Shown in pieces: positions 8,826 to 18,381 of a stretch of 64,000 nt of DNA. The position numbers were made by a program, and so were the translations under genes. A model generated the notes under the pieces. The model searched no databases. It was not told the origin of the DNA and saw only the letters and a program-made list of their open reading frames with translations. Source of the stretch: Syntrophobacterales bacterium (GTDB lineage: Bacteria; Desulfobacterota; Syntrophorhabdia; Syntrophorhabdales; Syntrophorhabdaceae); assembly GCA_031274925.1 (NCBI GenBank), contig JAISPL010000006.1, positions 124,001 through 188,000 on the forward strand. Reading direction: 5' to 3'. Position 1 is the first letter of the stretch. The number at the start of each line of letters is the position of its first letter.

Positions 8826-9240
8826 ACCTAATATATATAGATAGGCAGTTTGCTGCAACGAGAAGAGAAGAATTGGTTTGTAGAGGTAACAGCATGCCAA
8901 ATACGAAGTGTAAGGTCAGCCATAAGCTCTTATCACCTTGGTACGCCGTGTAAATATGACGAGGTGATGGCGAGTACTGCTGTTGTCTGTGGGCTTTGCC
9001 GACGATATGGCGTTCAGGCGGCAGCGCTTTAAGCAAAGGCATCCCAATTAAAAGTACAATTCATTAAGCGCTTCGCTTTGTCATAGAGGTTGCAGTATCA
9101 CGACCACCGAGTATCCAGGCCACAATTCTCCGTGTGTGCTATGGCGGGGGTAAGTCGTCTGCCAAATTCCAGTGGTGGTGCGAACAATGTATGCACAAAG
9201 CGCATGGCGAGAGGAATCTTAAAGGGCTGCCAAGGAAAGT
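8826..9240 (-). pseudogene. IS1-family transposase (InsB-like) remnant
   Basis: Minus-strand pieces in changing frames give RRIVAWILGGRDTAT, NWDAFA / KALPPERHIVGKAH, DNSSTRHHLVIFTRRTKVI and ELMADLTLRIWHAVTS. In this order they match the C-terminal two thirds of IS1-type transposases (typically WDAFAKVLPPERHVIGK...DNSNTRHHLGR.TRRTKVVS). At least three frameshifts are present and no intact copy exists in the window. Confidence 0.75.
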
Positions 9241-9415
9241 ACACGCAGGGCTCTTAACTTCCATTCTCGAAACACATTTTTTCCATATATAAACGGCCCG
9301 CCTGTGATTATCCATGAACCTATACGTCTGGAAATATCTCCTCTCAATGCTGATCTTCCGCTTTATAAGGAATTGATATCCCTGAAACTCATTATGCGCA
9401 TTGCTTCAATTCAGC

Positions 9416-10984
9416 CTACCTTGAGGACCCTATGCGTCTCCGCATATTCACGATCAGAACTGTGGCAACGGGGAGTATCAGTCCTATCAGGGTCGCTGCT
9501 ATCATCAGATTACCCAGGGCCTCGTACCTGCCGCGCTCGACCACAAAAATCTCATTGAGATAATTGGTCCCGAGACTTGATGCGGAGAGGGCAAGATTGG
9601 TGAAGGCTGCCATGACGGCAAAATAAGTAGCCTTCTTGTCGCTCGGGGCTTCCCTGGCGATCCACGCCAGCATAGGGATCATGGCAACCTGGCCCAAGGG
9701 GGAATCCGCCATGGTATCAATGATGGCAATGGTTCGAGCTCCGAAGCCGAATGCCCTTTGCGTCCACTCATGGAGACCGTAGTACATCCCGATAAAGGGC
9801 ATGATCATCAAGGTGCTATAAATCGAGAGAAAAACGACAAGATAAGGAATTGGTCTCCGAGCCATCCATCCCCTGAGGGCAAACATGCCGATAATGGCCA
9901 GTATAGCAGAAACCTGACGGAGGGTGCCGAAGAACGCCTCGTCGAACTCAAGTACATCAATCTGCCACCAGTTTGCTCCTGCGCCTATCCCTGGCATAGC
10001 CCTGAACACGAAGACAATGATCGCGATACCTATGATATCACGACGCTTGGCAGGATCAAGGTCCTTAAGGAGCTGGCGCATGAGATAACTGATTGCGGCT
10101 AAGGAGGCAAGGAAAATAATCTCCTTTTTTGCAGGAACCGGCGAAAGCCCGAGGAGCAGGCTTACCCCGACAAAAACGGCGCTTCCTCCCAGTATATACC
10201 AGTCAGGGCGTTGCGTGCGTTCTTCAGAGTGCAGCAGTTTGCATATCTCTTCCTTAGAGCGGCCTGCCCGTTTATACCCGATGCGGAGTCTCCGGAGATT
10301 CCATGTCCCGAGCACGGCGCCCAACACGGAGATTACCGGTATAATAAGGGACAGCTCATACATGGCTTTATAGGACATGGTCTTGGCAAGCCAGCCGCCG
10401 ACCCCGGCAACAACGGCACTTCCGCTAATGATAGCGACCCGTCCGAGAGTCTGCATGGTGACATGCATACGCCTGAGCATGTCCTCTGGAACGGGCGAAC
10501 CGTCTTTATTATAAGGTTGGACCGCCTCGACGGTCATGGCGTCGGCCACTACATCCTGAAGCATAAACCCGACGGGAGAAATAAGTGTGGCGATCACATA
10601 CCATACATCAGGCGGCAGTATGGTTGCCATCAATTCCTTGTAGCCAGTAAGGCCTACCATGATCATCAGGCTTGCGGCCATTAGAACCGCCCCAAAATAG
10701 ACAAAGACGGTCTTTCGATGCCAGAAAAGATCCACAAGATGGCCGAAAGGCATTTTCAATGCCCAGGGAAGTCCGGTCCAGAACGCGAGACTCGCAAGGA
10801 ATGCCGCTGAAAGCCCAAGGCTCTCCTTTACAAAAAAACTCTCGATGATCCCGGTAAAACCCGAAACACCGGCCGCCAGATACACCATGAGCGGGGGCAT
10901 GTAACCCCATCGCATCTCCCGCACGATACCCAGAAAATCCTGTGTGAACCATCGCCAAAGACGATGGTAATGCAACGGCAACAT
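9416..10984 (-). CDS. MFS transporter, folate/biopterin (FBT/BT1)-like
   Basis: A 522-residue inner-membrane protein with about 12-14 hydrophobic spans. The early motif with an ESFFVKESLGLS helix followed by LPWALKMPFGHLVDLF resembles the FBT (BT1) branch of the major facilitator superfamily, in which LPW.IKP..G...D is conserved. Long spacer loops near residues 240-290 separate the two halves. The start at 10984 follows AAGGA. No biosynthetic neighbour suggests a substrate, so 'folate or pterin' is only a family-level guess. Single gene, isolated on both sides. Confidence 0.8.
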   Translation of the reverse strand: MLPLHYHRLWRWFTQDFLGIVREMRWGYMPPLMVYLAAGVSGFTGIIESFFVKESLGLSAAFLASLAFWTGLPWALKMPFGHLVDLFWHRKTVFVYFGAVLMAASLMIMVGLTGYKELMATILPPDVWYVIATLISPVGFMLQDVVADAMTVEAVQPYNKDGSPVPEDMLRRMHVTMQTLGRVAIISGSAVVAGVGGWLAKTMSYKAMYELSLIIPVISVLGAVLGTWNLRRLRIGYKRAGRSKEEICKLLHSEERTQRPDWYILGGSAVFVGVSLLLGLSPVPAKKEIIFLASLAAISYLMRQLLKDLDPAKRRDIIGIAIIVFVFRAMPGIGAGANWWQIDVLEFDEAFFGTLRQVSAILAIIGMFALRGWMARRPIPYLVVFLSIYSTLMIMPFIGMYYGLHEWTQRAFGFGARTIAIIDTMADSPLGQVAMIPMLAWIAREAPSDKKATYFAVMAAFTNLALSASSLGTNYLNEIFVVERGRYEALGNLMIAATLIGLILPVATVLIVNMRRRIGSSR

Positions 10985-11864
10985 TCTATATTTCCTTCCC
11001 GAGTTTTCCCGGTGTTAAATTTATGATCACTTTCCCGCGAATAACACCGTGATGATGTCTATTTAAATATCGCGGCATCTCAAGATCGGGGCCAAAATCC
11101 ATTCTTTAAGCCGAAGCTCAAGACCATAACTTTTAGAGCTTATCCCATGAAAAAAACATAAGTCAATATTTTATACGAGAAGGTACGTGTCCGCCCTCTG
11201 CCGGTCATTTGTTCCAATCGGTAATGGCAATGGCCCCTGCCAGGCATTTAAATATGGGACGGTTAGCATCGTATTGCCATGTATAACCAACCCTCGTATA
11301 CTTAACCCGGGCCGCCCCAACCCCTCAAAAGGTCACTTTGGTGTATAGGCAAGCGAGGGAAGTACTGCGAGAGCTGATTCTGGTTTCCCGAGAAAGAATC
11401 AGGGAAAACATCCGAAATGCCACCACCGTAACAATCTCCTCCTTCGTGTACGGTCTCATCATTGCGGGTAATATCGACCTTCATGAAGAGGACATGGCAA
11501 CGCTTTGTCTATACTTTTCAGGAAAAGTGCACAAGTTGGTCGCTGTGGCTTATTTGCAAGGGCACAAGCAGCAGCCTATGTCGTGGTCGCTATCTTTCAA
11601 TTTTATTATGTAAGGCGGGGGCATAACGGTTTGCTCCCGTAGCCGCCTCGGTGTACCATAGGCTATCGTCGGTTCGGTATAGTCTTAAAATTGGTGAGTT
11701 ATTATCTTTGTCCAGTCGCCGGCAAGGCTCACATCGTAGTTGTTCCAGGTTGCCAAGCTCTTTTCTGCAACGTTGAGGTCTCCGTATTTGATATCAATAA
11801 TGGGGATCGGGATAGACGACGGTCAGGAGGTGGTGGTGGAGAAAGGGGTGTGATTACGAAAGAC
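10985..11864. other. 880-bp stretch without intact genes; protein-like fossils
   Basis: No complete gene was found. Two minus-strand tails look protein-coding: about 11170-11290 (YTWQYDANRPIFKCLAGAIA... ending DWNK-stop) and about 11690-11800 (NVAEKSLATWNNYDVSLAG... ending THQF-stop). Neither has a start or a recognisable family. They are most simply the 3' ends of deleted genes. Confidence 0.3.
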
Positions 11865-11893
11865 TTGACAGCTTTTAGGAAATAAGTTAAATA
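11865..11893 (+). promoter_or_regulatory. Candidate promoter upstream of etfBA
   Basis: TTGACA (11865-11870), 17-bp spacer, TAAATA (11888-11893). A start near 11900 would leave a leader of about 290 nt before etfB at 12192, with GC-rich, potentially folding sequence. No known riboswitch was recognised in that leader. Confidence 0.5.
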
Positions 11894-12191
11894 TTATCGG
11901 TTTACTGTGGAGTGGGACATCATAAAGTTCCCGGGATGGATATCCCCTCCGAATTCTTCCGTACGCCCCGAGGACCGTTCGTATGAGGCGGTATCTACGT
12001 GTTGCTGTCGGCTATATCCATTGGCCGGGGATGGATGTGCGTTCTGATGATTAAGGTTCGCGCCTCTTGCCTCCCAAAGTCGATGCAACCGTGCAGATAT
12101 TAGGGATAACCGGAAAAAGACGGCATAAAAGCCTGATAACCAAGAGCTTAACGGCAGTGATCTCGAATTCATATGAAAAGGAGTCTGCATT

Positions 12192-12977
12192 ATGAACATA
12201 GTTGTATGTGTGAAACAGGTCATAGACCCTGAAGCGCCTAGCAGCGTTTTCCGCATTGATGAAGCAACCCAAAAAGGGAAGAATATTGACGACAGCCCGC
12301 CGGTGCTTGACCCTTATGGAGAGTATGCTTTGGAAGGAGCCTTACGGCTCAAGGCCGACAAGGGCGGCAAAGTTACGGTTATTTCCATTGGAAACGACTT
12401 CGACCAGAATGCGATGAAAAAATCACTTGCCATCGGTGCAGATGAATTGATTCTCGTAGAGGATGATTCTTTAAAGGATTTGGATGCGTATGGCACAGTC
12501 TGCGGACTGGTGCAGGCCATAAAGAAGGTGGGCGATTACGACCTGATCCTGACCGGCCGTGAAGCATCCGATACAAACGCCGGACAGACGGGTTCGGGTA
12601 TTGCCGAAGCCATGGGACTCCCACTCGTTACCCTTGTCCAACAAATTGATATTGATGGCAGCCAGGCAAAGATCCAGAGAGTGATCACCGACGGGTATGA
12701 GTCAGTAACCATCCCCCTCCCTGCCGTGCTGACAATCAGCAATGAAATAGGCGAAGTGCGGTTTCCAAATATGAAAGGTATTATGGCGGCCAAGAAAATG
12801 AAGCCCACCGTCTATGGGCCTGGTGATATCGGAATGGACACAGTCCCGAAAAAATCAAAAATGGTCCGGCTCTACCAGGAAGTCTCGGAAGCTCATTGTG
12901 AATTCATCAAGGGGGAATCTCCCGAGGAAATGGCTGTAAATCTGGCTGAAAAACTTCGTGAAGCAAAGTTATTTTAA
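12192..12977 (+). CDS. etfB: Electron transfer flavoprotein, beta subunit
   Basis: 261 residues with the EtfB start MNIVVCVKQV and the family's LDPYGEYALE block. The motif TGREASDTNAGQTG contributes to the nucleotide (AMP or second FAD) site at the alpha/beta interface. Soluble and cytoplasmic; passes electrons between acyl-CoA dehydrogenases (or other donors) and the respiratory or ferredoxin pool. The ATG at 12192 follows AAAGGAG. etfA starts 17 nt after its stop. No dehydrogenase partner is encoded nearby, so the physiological donor and whether the complex bifurcates electrons cannot be told. Confidence 0.95.
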   Translation: MNIVVCVKQVIDPEAPSSVFRIDEATQKGKNIDDSPPVLDPYGEYALEGALRLKADKGGKVTVISIGNDFDQNAMKKSLAIGADELILVEDDSLKDLDAYGTVCGLVQAIKKVGDYDLILTGREASDTNAGQTGSGIAEAMGLPLVTLVQQIDIDGSQAKIQRVITDGYESVTIPLPAVLTISNEIGEVRFPNMKGIMAAKKMKPTVYGPGDIGMDTVPKKSKMVRLYQEVSEAHCEFIKGESPEEMAVNLAEKLREAKLF

Positions 12978-12994
12978 GAAAAGGAGATAGCCCG

Positions 12995-13990
12995 ATGGCT
13001 GAATATAAGAACGTAGGTGTCTTTTGTGAAACAAATGGAGGGAAGTTAGCTCCCATATCCACCGAGAGTCTAGGAATCGGTCGGAAACTTGCCGACGATC
13101 TGGGTCAGTCGCTCGTGGCCCTGTTGATCGGGGATCAGGTGGGCGATGCAGCCAAAGATGCGATTCGCTATGGAGCCGACAAGGTCTATGTGGTGGACAA
13201 TCCAATGTTCAAAGACTATCTGTCGGATTCGTATGTTGAGGTTGCGCAGAAGCTGGTGGATCAAGCGTCCGCGCAGATCGTGATCATGGGCCAGACTGAT
13301 ATGGGCAGAGATCTTGCGCCACGGCTGGCGTTTCGTCTTGGAACCGTGTCTACTTCGGACTGTTTGGAGTTGGCTATTGACGGAGCTTCCAAGCGTCTGC
13401 TACAGACTAAGCCTGTTTACGGTGGCAATGCCAAAGAGGTATTCATTATCGATACCGACCCGCAGATAGTCACCATTCGCAGCAAGGCCATGACAGCGTT
13501 GGCACCCGAAGATGCCAGGCAAGGTGAAGTGGTTGCATTTGATGCTGCTATCGATGTCGCTACGCTGAAAATGAAACTGCTGGAAAAAGTAGTCGAAGAG
13601 GTAACAGGAGTAAAACTGGAAGAGGCAACTATAGTAGTCTCCGGTGGACGGGGTATCGGCAGTCCTGAAGGGTTCTCACAGTTGGAAGAATTGGCAGCGC
13701 TCTTTAAAGGAGCGGTGGGAGCGAGTCGTCCTGCAGTCGATCAAGGTTGGTTACCCCCTAACCGGTTGGTGGGCATTACAGGTAAGATTATTGGACCTGA
13801 CCTGTATATCGCAGTGGCAATTTCCGGTTCCACGCAGCACATGACAGGATGCGGAGGATCCAAAACCATTGTCGGCATCAACTTGGATCCGGAGGCCGGC
13901 ATTTTTAAACGCGCCCATTTTGGAGTGATCGGGGATTGGAAAGCAGTTGTGCCTGCGCTCACGGAAAAAATAAAAACAATGATCGGTTAA
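12995..13990 (+). CDS. etfA: Electron transfer flavoprotein, alpha subunit
   Basis: 331 residues. The C-terminal FAD-binding domain is clear: GGRGIGSPEGF near residue 211, GASRPAVDQGWLP, then the ISGSTQHMTGC segment. The N-terminal half has the ETF fold shared with EtfB. The ATG at 12995 follows AAGGAG. It forms the EtfAB heterodimer with the preceding gene. No ferredoxin-like N-terminal extension is present, which separates it from the longer EtfA of some bifurcating clostridial complexes. Confidence 0.95.
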   Translation: MAEYKNVGVFCETNGGKLAPISTESLGIGRKLADDLGQSLVALLIGDQVGDAAKDAIRYGADKVYVVDNPMFKDYLSDSYVEVAQKLVDQASAQIVIMGQTDMGRDLAPRLAFRLGTVSTSDCLELAIDGASKRLLQTKPVYGGNAKEVFIIDTDPQIVTIRSKAMTALAPEDARQGEVVAFDAAIDVATLKMKLLEKVVEEVTGVKLEEATIVVSGGRGIGSPEGFSQLEELAALFKGAVGASRPAVDQGWLPPNRLVGITGKIIGPDLYIAVAISGSTQHMTGCGGSKTIVGINLDPEAGIFKRAHFGVIGDWKAVVPALTEKIKTMIG

Positions 13991-14003
13991 TTGAGAAACA
14001 CGG

Positions 14004-14040
14004 GCGGCCCTGGGTCATATCATTGACTGACCAGGGCCGC
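14004..14040 (+). terminator. GC-rich hairpin after etfA
   Basis: Arms GCGGCCCTGG (14004-14013) and CCAGGGCCGC (14031-14040) pair exactly, extendable by 3 bp with a one-base bulge. It begins 13 nt after the etfA stop. No U-tract follows, so termination strength is uncertain; it may mainly protect the 3' end. Confidence 0.5.
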
Positions 14041-14613
14041 ATCGGTTATAGCCAACCGCAGCAAAGCGTATCACACAGAAGTGTCCTGAAAAAATATTTG
14101 GATATTTATAGGATTTATGGGTCTCTTGATACTGTGAGAGGGACAGTGTATATAGCTTTAGGGAAAATAATACAGACAGGAGAAAAAGGATCCTATTGCG
14201 TGAGACATACCCGGTGAACGGGAGGGAAATAGCAAGGACCTCTAGAAATGGTAAGATGTAAATGTGCAATTAGCTCTTCTGTCTGCTCGTGATCATTAAA
14301 GGATGTGTCGGGTGGACTAGAAAATTTTTCTAGACCTATCTTGACGCCATCCCAGTATGATTTGCCTAATATTCCAAATCAAGTTGGACAGGGCAAAATG
14401 AAATAGGGAGCTTTGAGGGACCGTCTGGGCAGGTCGTGAAATTTCGATATTACCCCTAATATAGACTCATGGCCCCAAGTCAAGTTCATGTTTTCCTGAA
14501 TTTTTCGTATCTTATGAGGCCACTCAACAAACGTGGATCAAACATATAAATTATTTAAGCCGAAAAAACATCAAGAGAACCAAAAAACTATACAGCCACA
14601 ACTTTCCCCTTTA
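14041..14613. other. 570-bp gap with minus-strand coding fossil
   Basis: No intact gene. Between about 14245 and 14500 the minus strand reads as two protein-like pieces in different frames: SLFHFALSNLIWNIRQI (14359-14412) and YWDGVKIGLEKFSSPPD...EQTEELIAHLHL (14248-14357). The first piece has the look of a transposase C-terminus, but I cannot assign it to a family. Confidence 0.3.
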
Positions 14614-15399
14614 CTATTGAAGGCCAAGGACATCTCGCATCGTATATGCACCATGTGTCTTCTGGAAAAGCCACTTGGCCGCAAGTACAGCTCCTTTCGC
14701 AAAGTTATCTCTACTGTACGCTCTGTGGGTAATCTCCAACCTTTCCCCTATCCCTGCAAACATCACCGTGTGCTCACCCACCACATCTCCGCCTCTCAGG
14801 GCAAGTACTCCAATTTCATCCTGCTTCCTTTCTCCTGTAATCCCCTTCCTCCCGTATATCTCCAGCCATTCCTTTTCCGGCTGCACCCCCTTAATCACTT
14901 CCATGAGTTTCACCGCTGTGCCGCTAGGGGCGTCTTTCTTTAGCCTGTGATGCATCTCGACTATCTCGGCATCATAGTCTTCCTTCAGTATCCTTGAAAC
15001 CTTCTCTACTATATCAAACATGAGGTTCATTCCCACACTCATATTTGGGGAGATTACAACCTTCGCATCTTTAGCGCTCATAATCTCTTTTAGGGCTTCC
15101 GCCTTCAATCCCGTCGTCCCTATCACTATCCCTTTGGCGTGCTCTACCGCTGTCCTGAAATTCTGAAGCGACGATTCAGGTCCGGTAAAATCGATGACCA
15201 CATCACACATATCTATAATCTTAGCCAGTTCGTCCGTCACCGGACATGCGGTCGTCCCTTCGCCGACGTTCTTACCGGCCATCGGATGCCCGGGGATTTC
15301 TGTGCAACCCGTCACAGCCACTTCGGGATCGGCTTGGGCGAGCCTCATGATGACGCTTCCCATTTTTCCTGCCACTCCGGTGACGATGAGGCGCACCAT
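14614..15399 (-). CDS. dapB: 4-hydroxy-tetrahydrodipicolinate reductase
   Basis: Reduces the DapA product to tetrahydrodipicolinate with NAD(P)H, the second committed step of lysine and diaminopimelate synthesis. 261 residues with an N-terminal Rossmann motif GVAGKMGS and the substrate/catalytic block EMHHRLKKDAPSGTA. Last gene of the eight-gene minus-strand operon, starting 2 nt after the dapA stop; GAGGAGG inside the dapA end serves as ribosome site. Length and motifs are normal for the family. Confidence 0.96.
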   Translation of the reverse strand: MVRLIVTGVAGKMGSVIMRLAQADPEVAVTGCTEIPGHPMAGKNVGEGTTACPVTDELAKIIDMCDVVIDFTGPESSLQNFRTAVEHAKGIVIGTTGLKAEALKEIMSAKDAKVVISPNMSVGMNLMFDIVEKVSRILKEDYDAEIVEMHHRLKKDAPSGTAVKLMEVIKGVQPEKEWLEIYGRKGITGERKQDEIGVLALRGGDVVGEHTVMFAGIGERLEITHRAYSRDNFAKGAVLAAKWLFQKTHGAYTMRDVLGLQ

Positions 15400-15401
15400 C
15401 G

Positions 15402-16289
15402 CTATTCCCTCCTCAGCAGATCGTATTCTTTGAGGATGCCTTTAAGGAAAGCGCTGCTTCCCTGGGAAAGAGGACACAACGGAAGCCTAAACTCCTTCTC
15501 GATCATTTCCATATGATACAACGCTTCTTTCACGGGGATTGGGTTCGTCTCCACGAACATGGCCTGCATGATGGGGAGCATGGCTACATTTAGATCTCTT
15601 GCTCTATCTATGCTTCTCTCCTCCATGAAAGCCTTGTAGATCGCCTTCAGTTCTTTCGGCATAATATTGGATATGACGGAAATAACACCCACTGCGCCCA
15701 CGCTCATCATGGGAAGGAAAAGGTTGTCATCCCCTGAGACTATGGCAAACTTACCTTTCGTGAGCCTGTAAATATCGGCCACCTGGACGAGAGAACCTGA
15801 CGCTTCCTTTATTCCCACAACGTTTGGGATCTCAGCGATCCTCGCGATGGTCTCGGGGGTCATATTGATTCCCGTCCTGCCAGGTATATTATAAAGGACA
15901 AGAGGTATGTCCACCTCTTCAGCCACTTTTTTGTAATGCAGGTAAAGTCCTTCCTGTGTGGGCTTGTTATAATAAGGTGTTGTGAGAAGGCAGGCATTTG
16001 CGCCTAGCTTCTTCGCCATTTCCGTAAGCTCTATCGTTTCGGTGGTACTATTGGAACCAGTTCCCGCAATCACCGGTACTTTGCCGTGTACAAATTTCAG
16101 GGTTAGCTCAATCACTCTCGCGTGTTCGTCATAGGAGAGAGTTGCCGCTTCACCCGTACTTCCGCAGGGCACTATCCCATCCACGCCGCCTTCAAGCTGA
16201 AATTCTATAAGCCTCTTGAAGGCCTCCTCATCGAAGCGGTATGCGGTAAAGGGGGTTACTAACGCCGTGTAAATCCCTTTTAATTCCAT
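15402..16289 (-). CDS. dapA: 4-hydroxy-tetrahydrodipicolinate synthase
   Basis: Condenses pyruvate with aspartate semialdehyde. 295 residues, TIM-barrel aldolase class I. Visible catalytic residues: Schiff-base K161 in GIKEASG, Y133 in YNIPGRTG and the CGSTGE loop (S44, T45). AGGAG precedes the ATG at 16289, 12 nt after dapF. Shares its aspartate semialdehyde substrate with the carboxyspermidine pathway encoded at 55325-57911. Confidence 0.96.
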   Translation of the reverse strand: MELKGIYTALVTPFTAYRFDEEAFKRLIEFQLEGGVDGIVPCGSTGEAATLSYDEHARVIELTLKFVHGKVPVIAGTGSNSTTETIELTEMAKKLGANACLLTTPYYNKPTQEGLYLHYKKVAEEVDIPLVLYNIPGRTGINMTPETIARIAEIPNVVGIKEASGSLVQVADIYRLTKGKFAIVSGDDNLFLPMMSVGAVGVISVISNIMPKELKAIYKAFMEERSIDRARDLNVAMLPIMQAMFVETNPIPVKEALYHMEMIEKEFRLPLCPLSQGSSAFLKGILKEYDLLRRE

Positions 16290-16301
16290 AGTTTCTCCTT
16301 T

Positions 16302-17114
16302 CTATAAGAGCGCTTCGTCATTCAGTTTACCTACATAAATAAGCCTCGTGTCTCCTTCAAGGTAGACTTCTCCATCAAGGTAGACTTTTAGTATCTCTCC
16401 ACCCTTCGTCTTTATGTTCACAGGGCTTTTCACCAGCGCTTTTTCCTTCAATATAACACCCACAGCCACTGCTCCCGTGCCGCAGGCGTAGGTCTCTCCT
16501 TCCACTCCCCTCTCGTATGTCCGGAGCTTCAGATTCTCTTTGTCAATGATCTCAACAAAGTCTACGTTCGTTCCTTTCTCGCCGAACACCTTGTGGTGGC
16601 GGACAAGCCTTCCGAGTTCCTCAACAGGCATATGGTCTACATCATGGACAAGAAGAACCGCATGCGGCACGCCTGTATTGACGCTGCTCAAGAATATCTC
16701 CTTGTCTTCAAGGCCCACGGGATAATCAAGCTTCATGCCCACCGGGGCGGTAAGCTGCAGCTTTACCCGCATTCCGCTCACCTCTGCTTTTATCACCCCG
16801 GCAATAGTCTCGAAGGTCATTTTTTCCTGCGTGATGCCATTCATATAGGCGAACCTCGCCGCGCACCGACCGCCGTTCCCGCACATCTCTGCTTCGGAAC
16901 TGTCGGCGTTGTAGAATCTCCAGCTGAAATCGTGTTCATCGGAATTTTCAATAAGTATGACGCCGTCCGCACCGACCGAGTGATGTATTCTGCATATTTT
17001 TTTGATAAACCCGGTGACGTCAGGGAAATCCCTGTCAACTTTACCGTCCCGGTTGTCGATTATTATAAAATCGTTTCCACTTGCGCTCATTTTGAAAAAT
17101 TCCAAGGCAACCAA
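16302..17114 (-). CDS. dapF: Diaminopimelate epimerase
   Basis: Interconverts LL- and meso-diaminopimelate by a two-cysteine mechanism. 270 residues; the two active-site cysteines are visible as C78 in MCGNGGRC and C211 in ACGTGA. The start is TTG at 17114, placed by GGAGG that overlaps the lysA stop (9 nt spacing). Lies between lysA and dapA in the operon, so the cluster holds meso-DAP formation and decarboxylation side by side. Confidence 0.96.
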   Translation of the reverse strand: MVALEFFKMSASGNDFIIIDNRDGKVDRDFPDVTGFIKKICRIHHSVGADGVILIENSDEHDFSWRFYNADSSEAEMCGNGGRCAARFAYMNGITQEKMTFETIAGVIKAEVSGMRVKLQLTAPVGMKLDYPVGLEDKEIFLSSVNTGVPHAVLLVHDVDHMPVEELGRLVRHHKVFGEKGTNVDFVEIIDKENLKLRTYERGVEGETYACGTGAVAVGVILKEKALVKSPVNIKTKGGEILKVYLDGEVYLEGDTRLIYVGKLNDEALL

Positions 17115-17118
17115 TTTA

Positions 17119-18378
17119 CTACACCTCCAAAAATGATGGGATTGATTCTCCTCTTATCAGATCCTTGTATGTCTCTCTCTTTCGTATCACTGCAAATTCT
17201 CCACCCTTTACAAGCACTTCTGCGACCCTACGCCTCGAATTATAATTCGATGACATGGAAAAACCGTACGCACCAGCACCCATAACGGCCAACAATTCGT
17301 TCTTTTCAAGGTACGGCATTTCCCTATCTTTTGCAAGAAAATCTCCGGATTCGCAGATGGGACCGACAATGTCCACCTTCCCTTCTGTCCGGCCCCCCTC
17401 CTTCGCGGGAATGATCTTGTGGTATGCGCCATAGAGAGAAGGCCTCACCAGATCGTTCATCGCCCCGTCTATGACGTAGAACGTCTTCCCAGGAGGTCGC
17501 TTCACATAGAGAAGGCGGGTCACAAATATGCCGCTGTTCCCGATTAATACCCGCCCAGGTTCAAGTATCGCCGTGAATCCCGTCTCCTTCAACTCCTCGC
17601 CTACCACCCGTCCGTAGTCTTCAGGGTCGGGAGGAAGCTCATCCTTGTAAGTAATGCCAAGACCGCCGCCTATATCAATATAACTCAACTTTATACCTTC
17701 GCCAAAAAGCCTCAATACCATTGCCTTGAGAAAGCGCACAGCCTCCACGAAGGGAGCCAGGTCCAGAATCTGAGAGCCTATATGGGAGGATATGCCCACA
17801 GGATTAAGGTATTTGTGGTTTCGCGTCTTTTTGTATAGTCTGAAAGCATCATCCCATGGCACCCCGAATTTATTCTTCTTGAGGCCCGTCGTTATGTAGG
17901 GATGAGTCTTTGCGTCAATCTCCGGGTTCACCCTGACGGAGACGGGTACTGCTTTTTTCATGCGCGAGGCAACCCGTCCCACGACGTCAAGTTCGTCTTC
18001 CGATTCCACGTTGATCATGAGGACGTCGGCCTTGACGGCCGCTACAATCTCCTCTTCCGTCTTCCCTACTCCGGAGAAGACTGTCTTCCGTCCGGAAATG
18101 CCTGCCTTGAGCGCCCTGAACAGCTCTCCTCCTGACACTATATCGACGCCTCCACCCAGACTTCCGATGATTTTGAGGATCGAGAGATTAGAACATGCCT
18201 TGCAGGAGTAACACGTGAGGTGCGGCGTTGCTCTGAAAGCATCTTCAAAAGCCAGGAAGCGTCTCTCGAGAGTTTTGTAACTGTAAATGTAGACCGGCGT
18301 CCCCGTGGCCTTCGCAATCTTGGCGACAGGCACATCTTCGCAATATAACTCACCATTTCTGTACTGGCAATAATTCAT
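17119..18378 (-). CDS. lysA: Diaminopimelate decarboxylase
   Basis: PLP-dependent decarboxylation of meso-diaminopimelate to L-lysine. 419 residues: TIM barrel with PLP lysine K60, glycine-rich phosphate loop DIGGGLG, and the C-terminal dimer-site block with CESGDFLA. The PLP motif reads YSCKACSN rather than the usual YAVKAN, a variation also met in other deltaproteobacterial-type enzymes from memory. Start 3 nt downstream of the lipoprotein gene; ribosome site weak (GAGTGA), so coupling to the upstream gene is likely. Confidence 0.95.
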   Translation of the reverse strand: MNYCQYRNGELYCEDVPVAKIAKATGTPVYIYSYKTLERRFLAFEDAFRATPHLTCYSCKACSNLSILKIIGSLGGGVDIVSGGELFRALKAGISGRKTVFSGVGKTEEEIVAAVKADVLMINVESEDELDVVGRVASRMKKAVPVSVRVNPEIDAKTHPYITTGLKKNKFGVPWDDAFRLYKKTRNHKYLNPVGISSHIGSQILDLAPFVEAVRFLKAMVLRLFGEGIKLSYIDIGGGLGITYKDELPPDPEDYGRVVGEELKETGFTAILEPGRVLIGNSGIFVTRLLYVKRPPGKTFYVIDGAMNDLVRPSLYGAYHKIIPAKEGGRTEGKVDIVGPICESGDFLAKDREMPYLEKNELLAVMGAGAYGFSMSSNYNSRRRVAEVLVKGGEFAVIRKRETYKDLIRGESIPSFLEV

Positions 18379-18381
18379 TAT

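Noticed and set aside
11338-11613. 91-codon plus-strand frame in the etf upstream gap
   Set aside because: No ribosome site or family; the minus-strand fossils around it explain the sequence equally well.
14317-14333. 17-bp palindrome (CTAGAAAA-T-TTTTCTAG)
   Set aside because: It lies inside a minus-strand coding fossil and no promoter or gene start is nearby, so it is probably chance.
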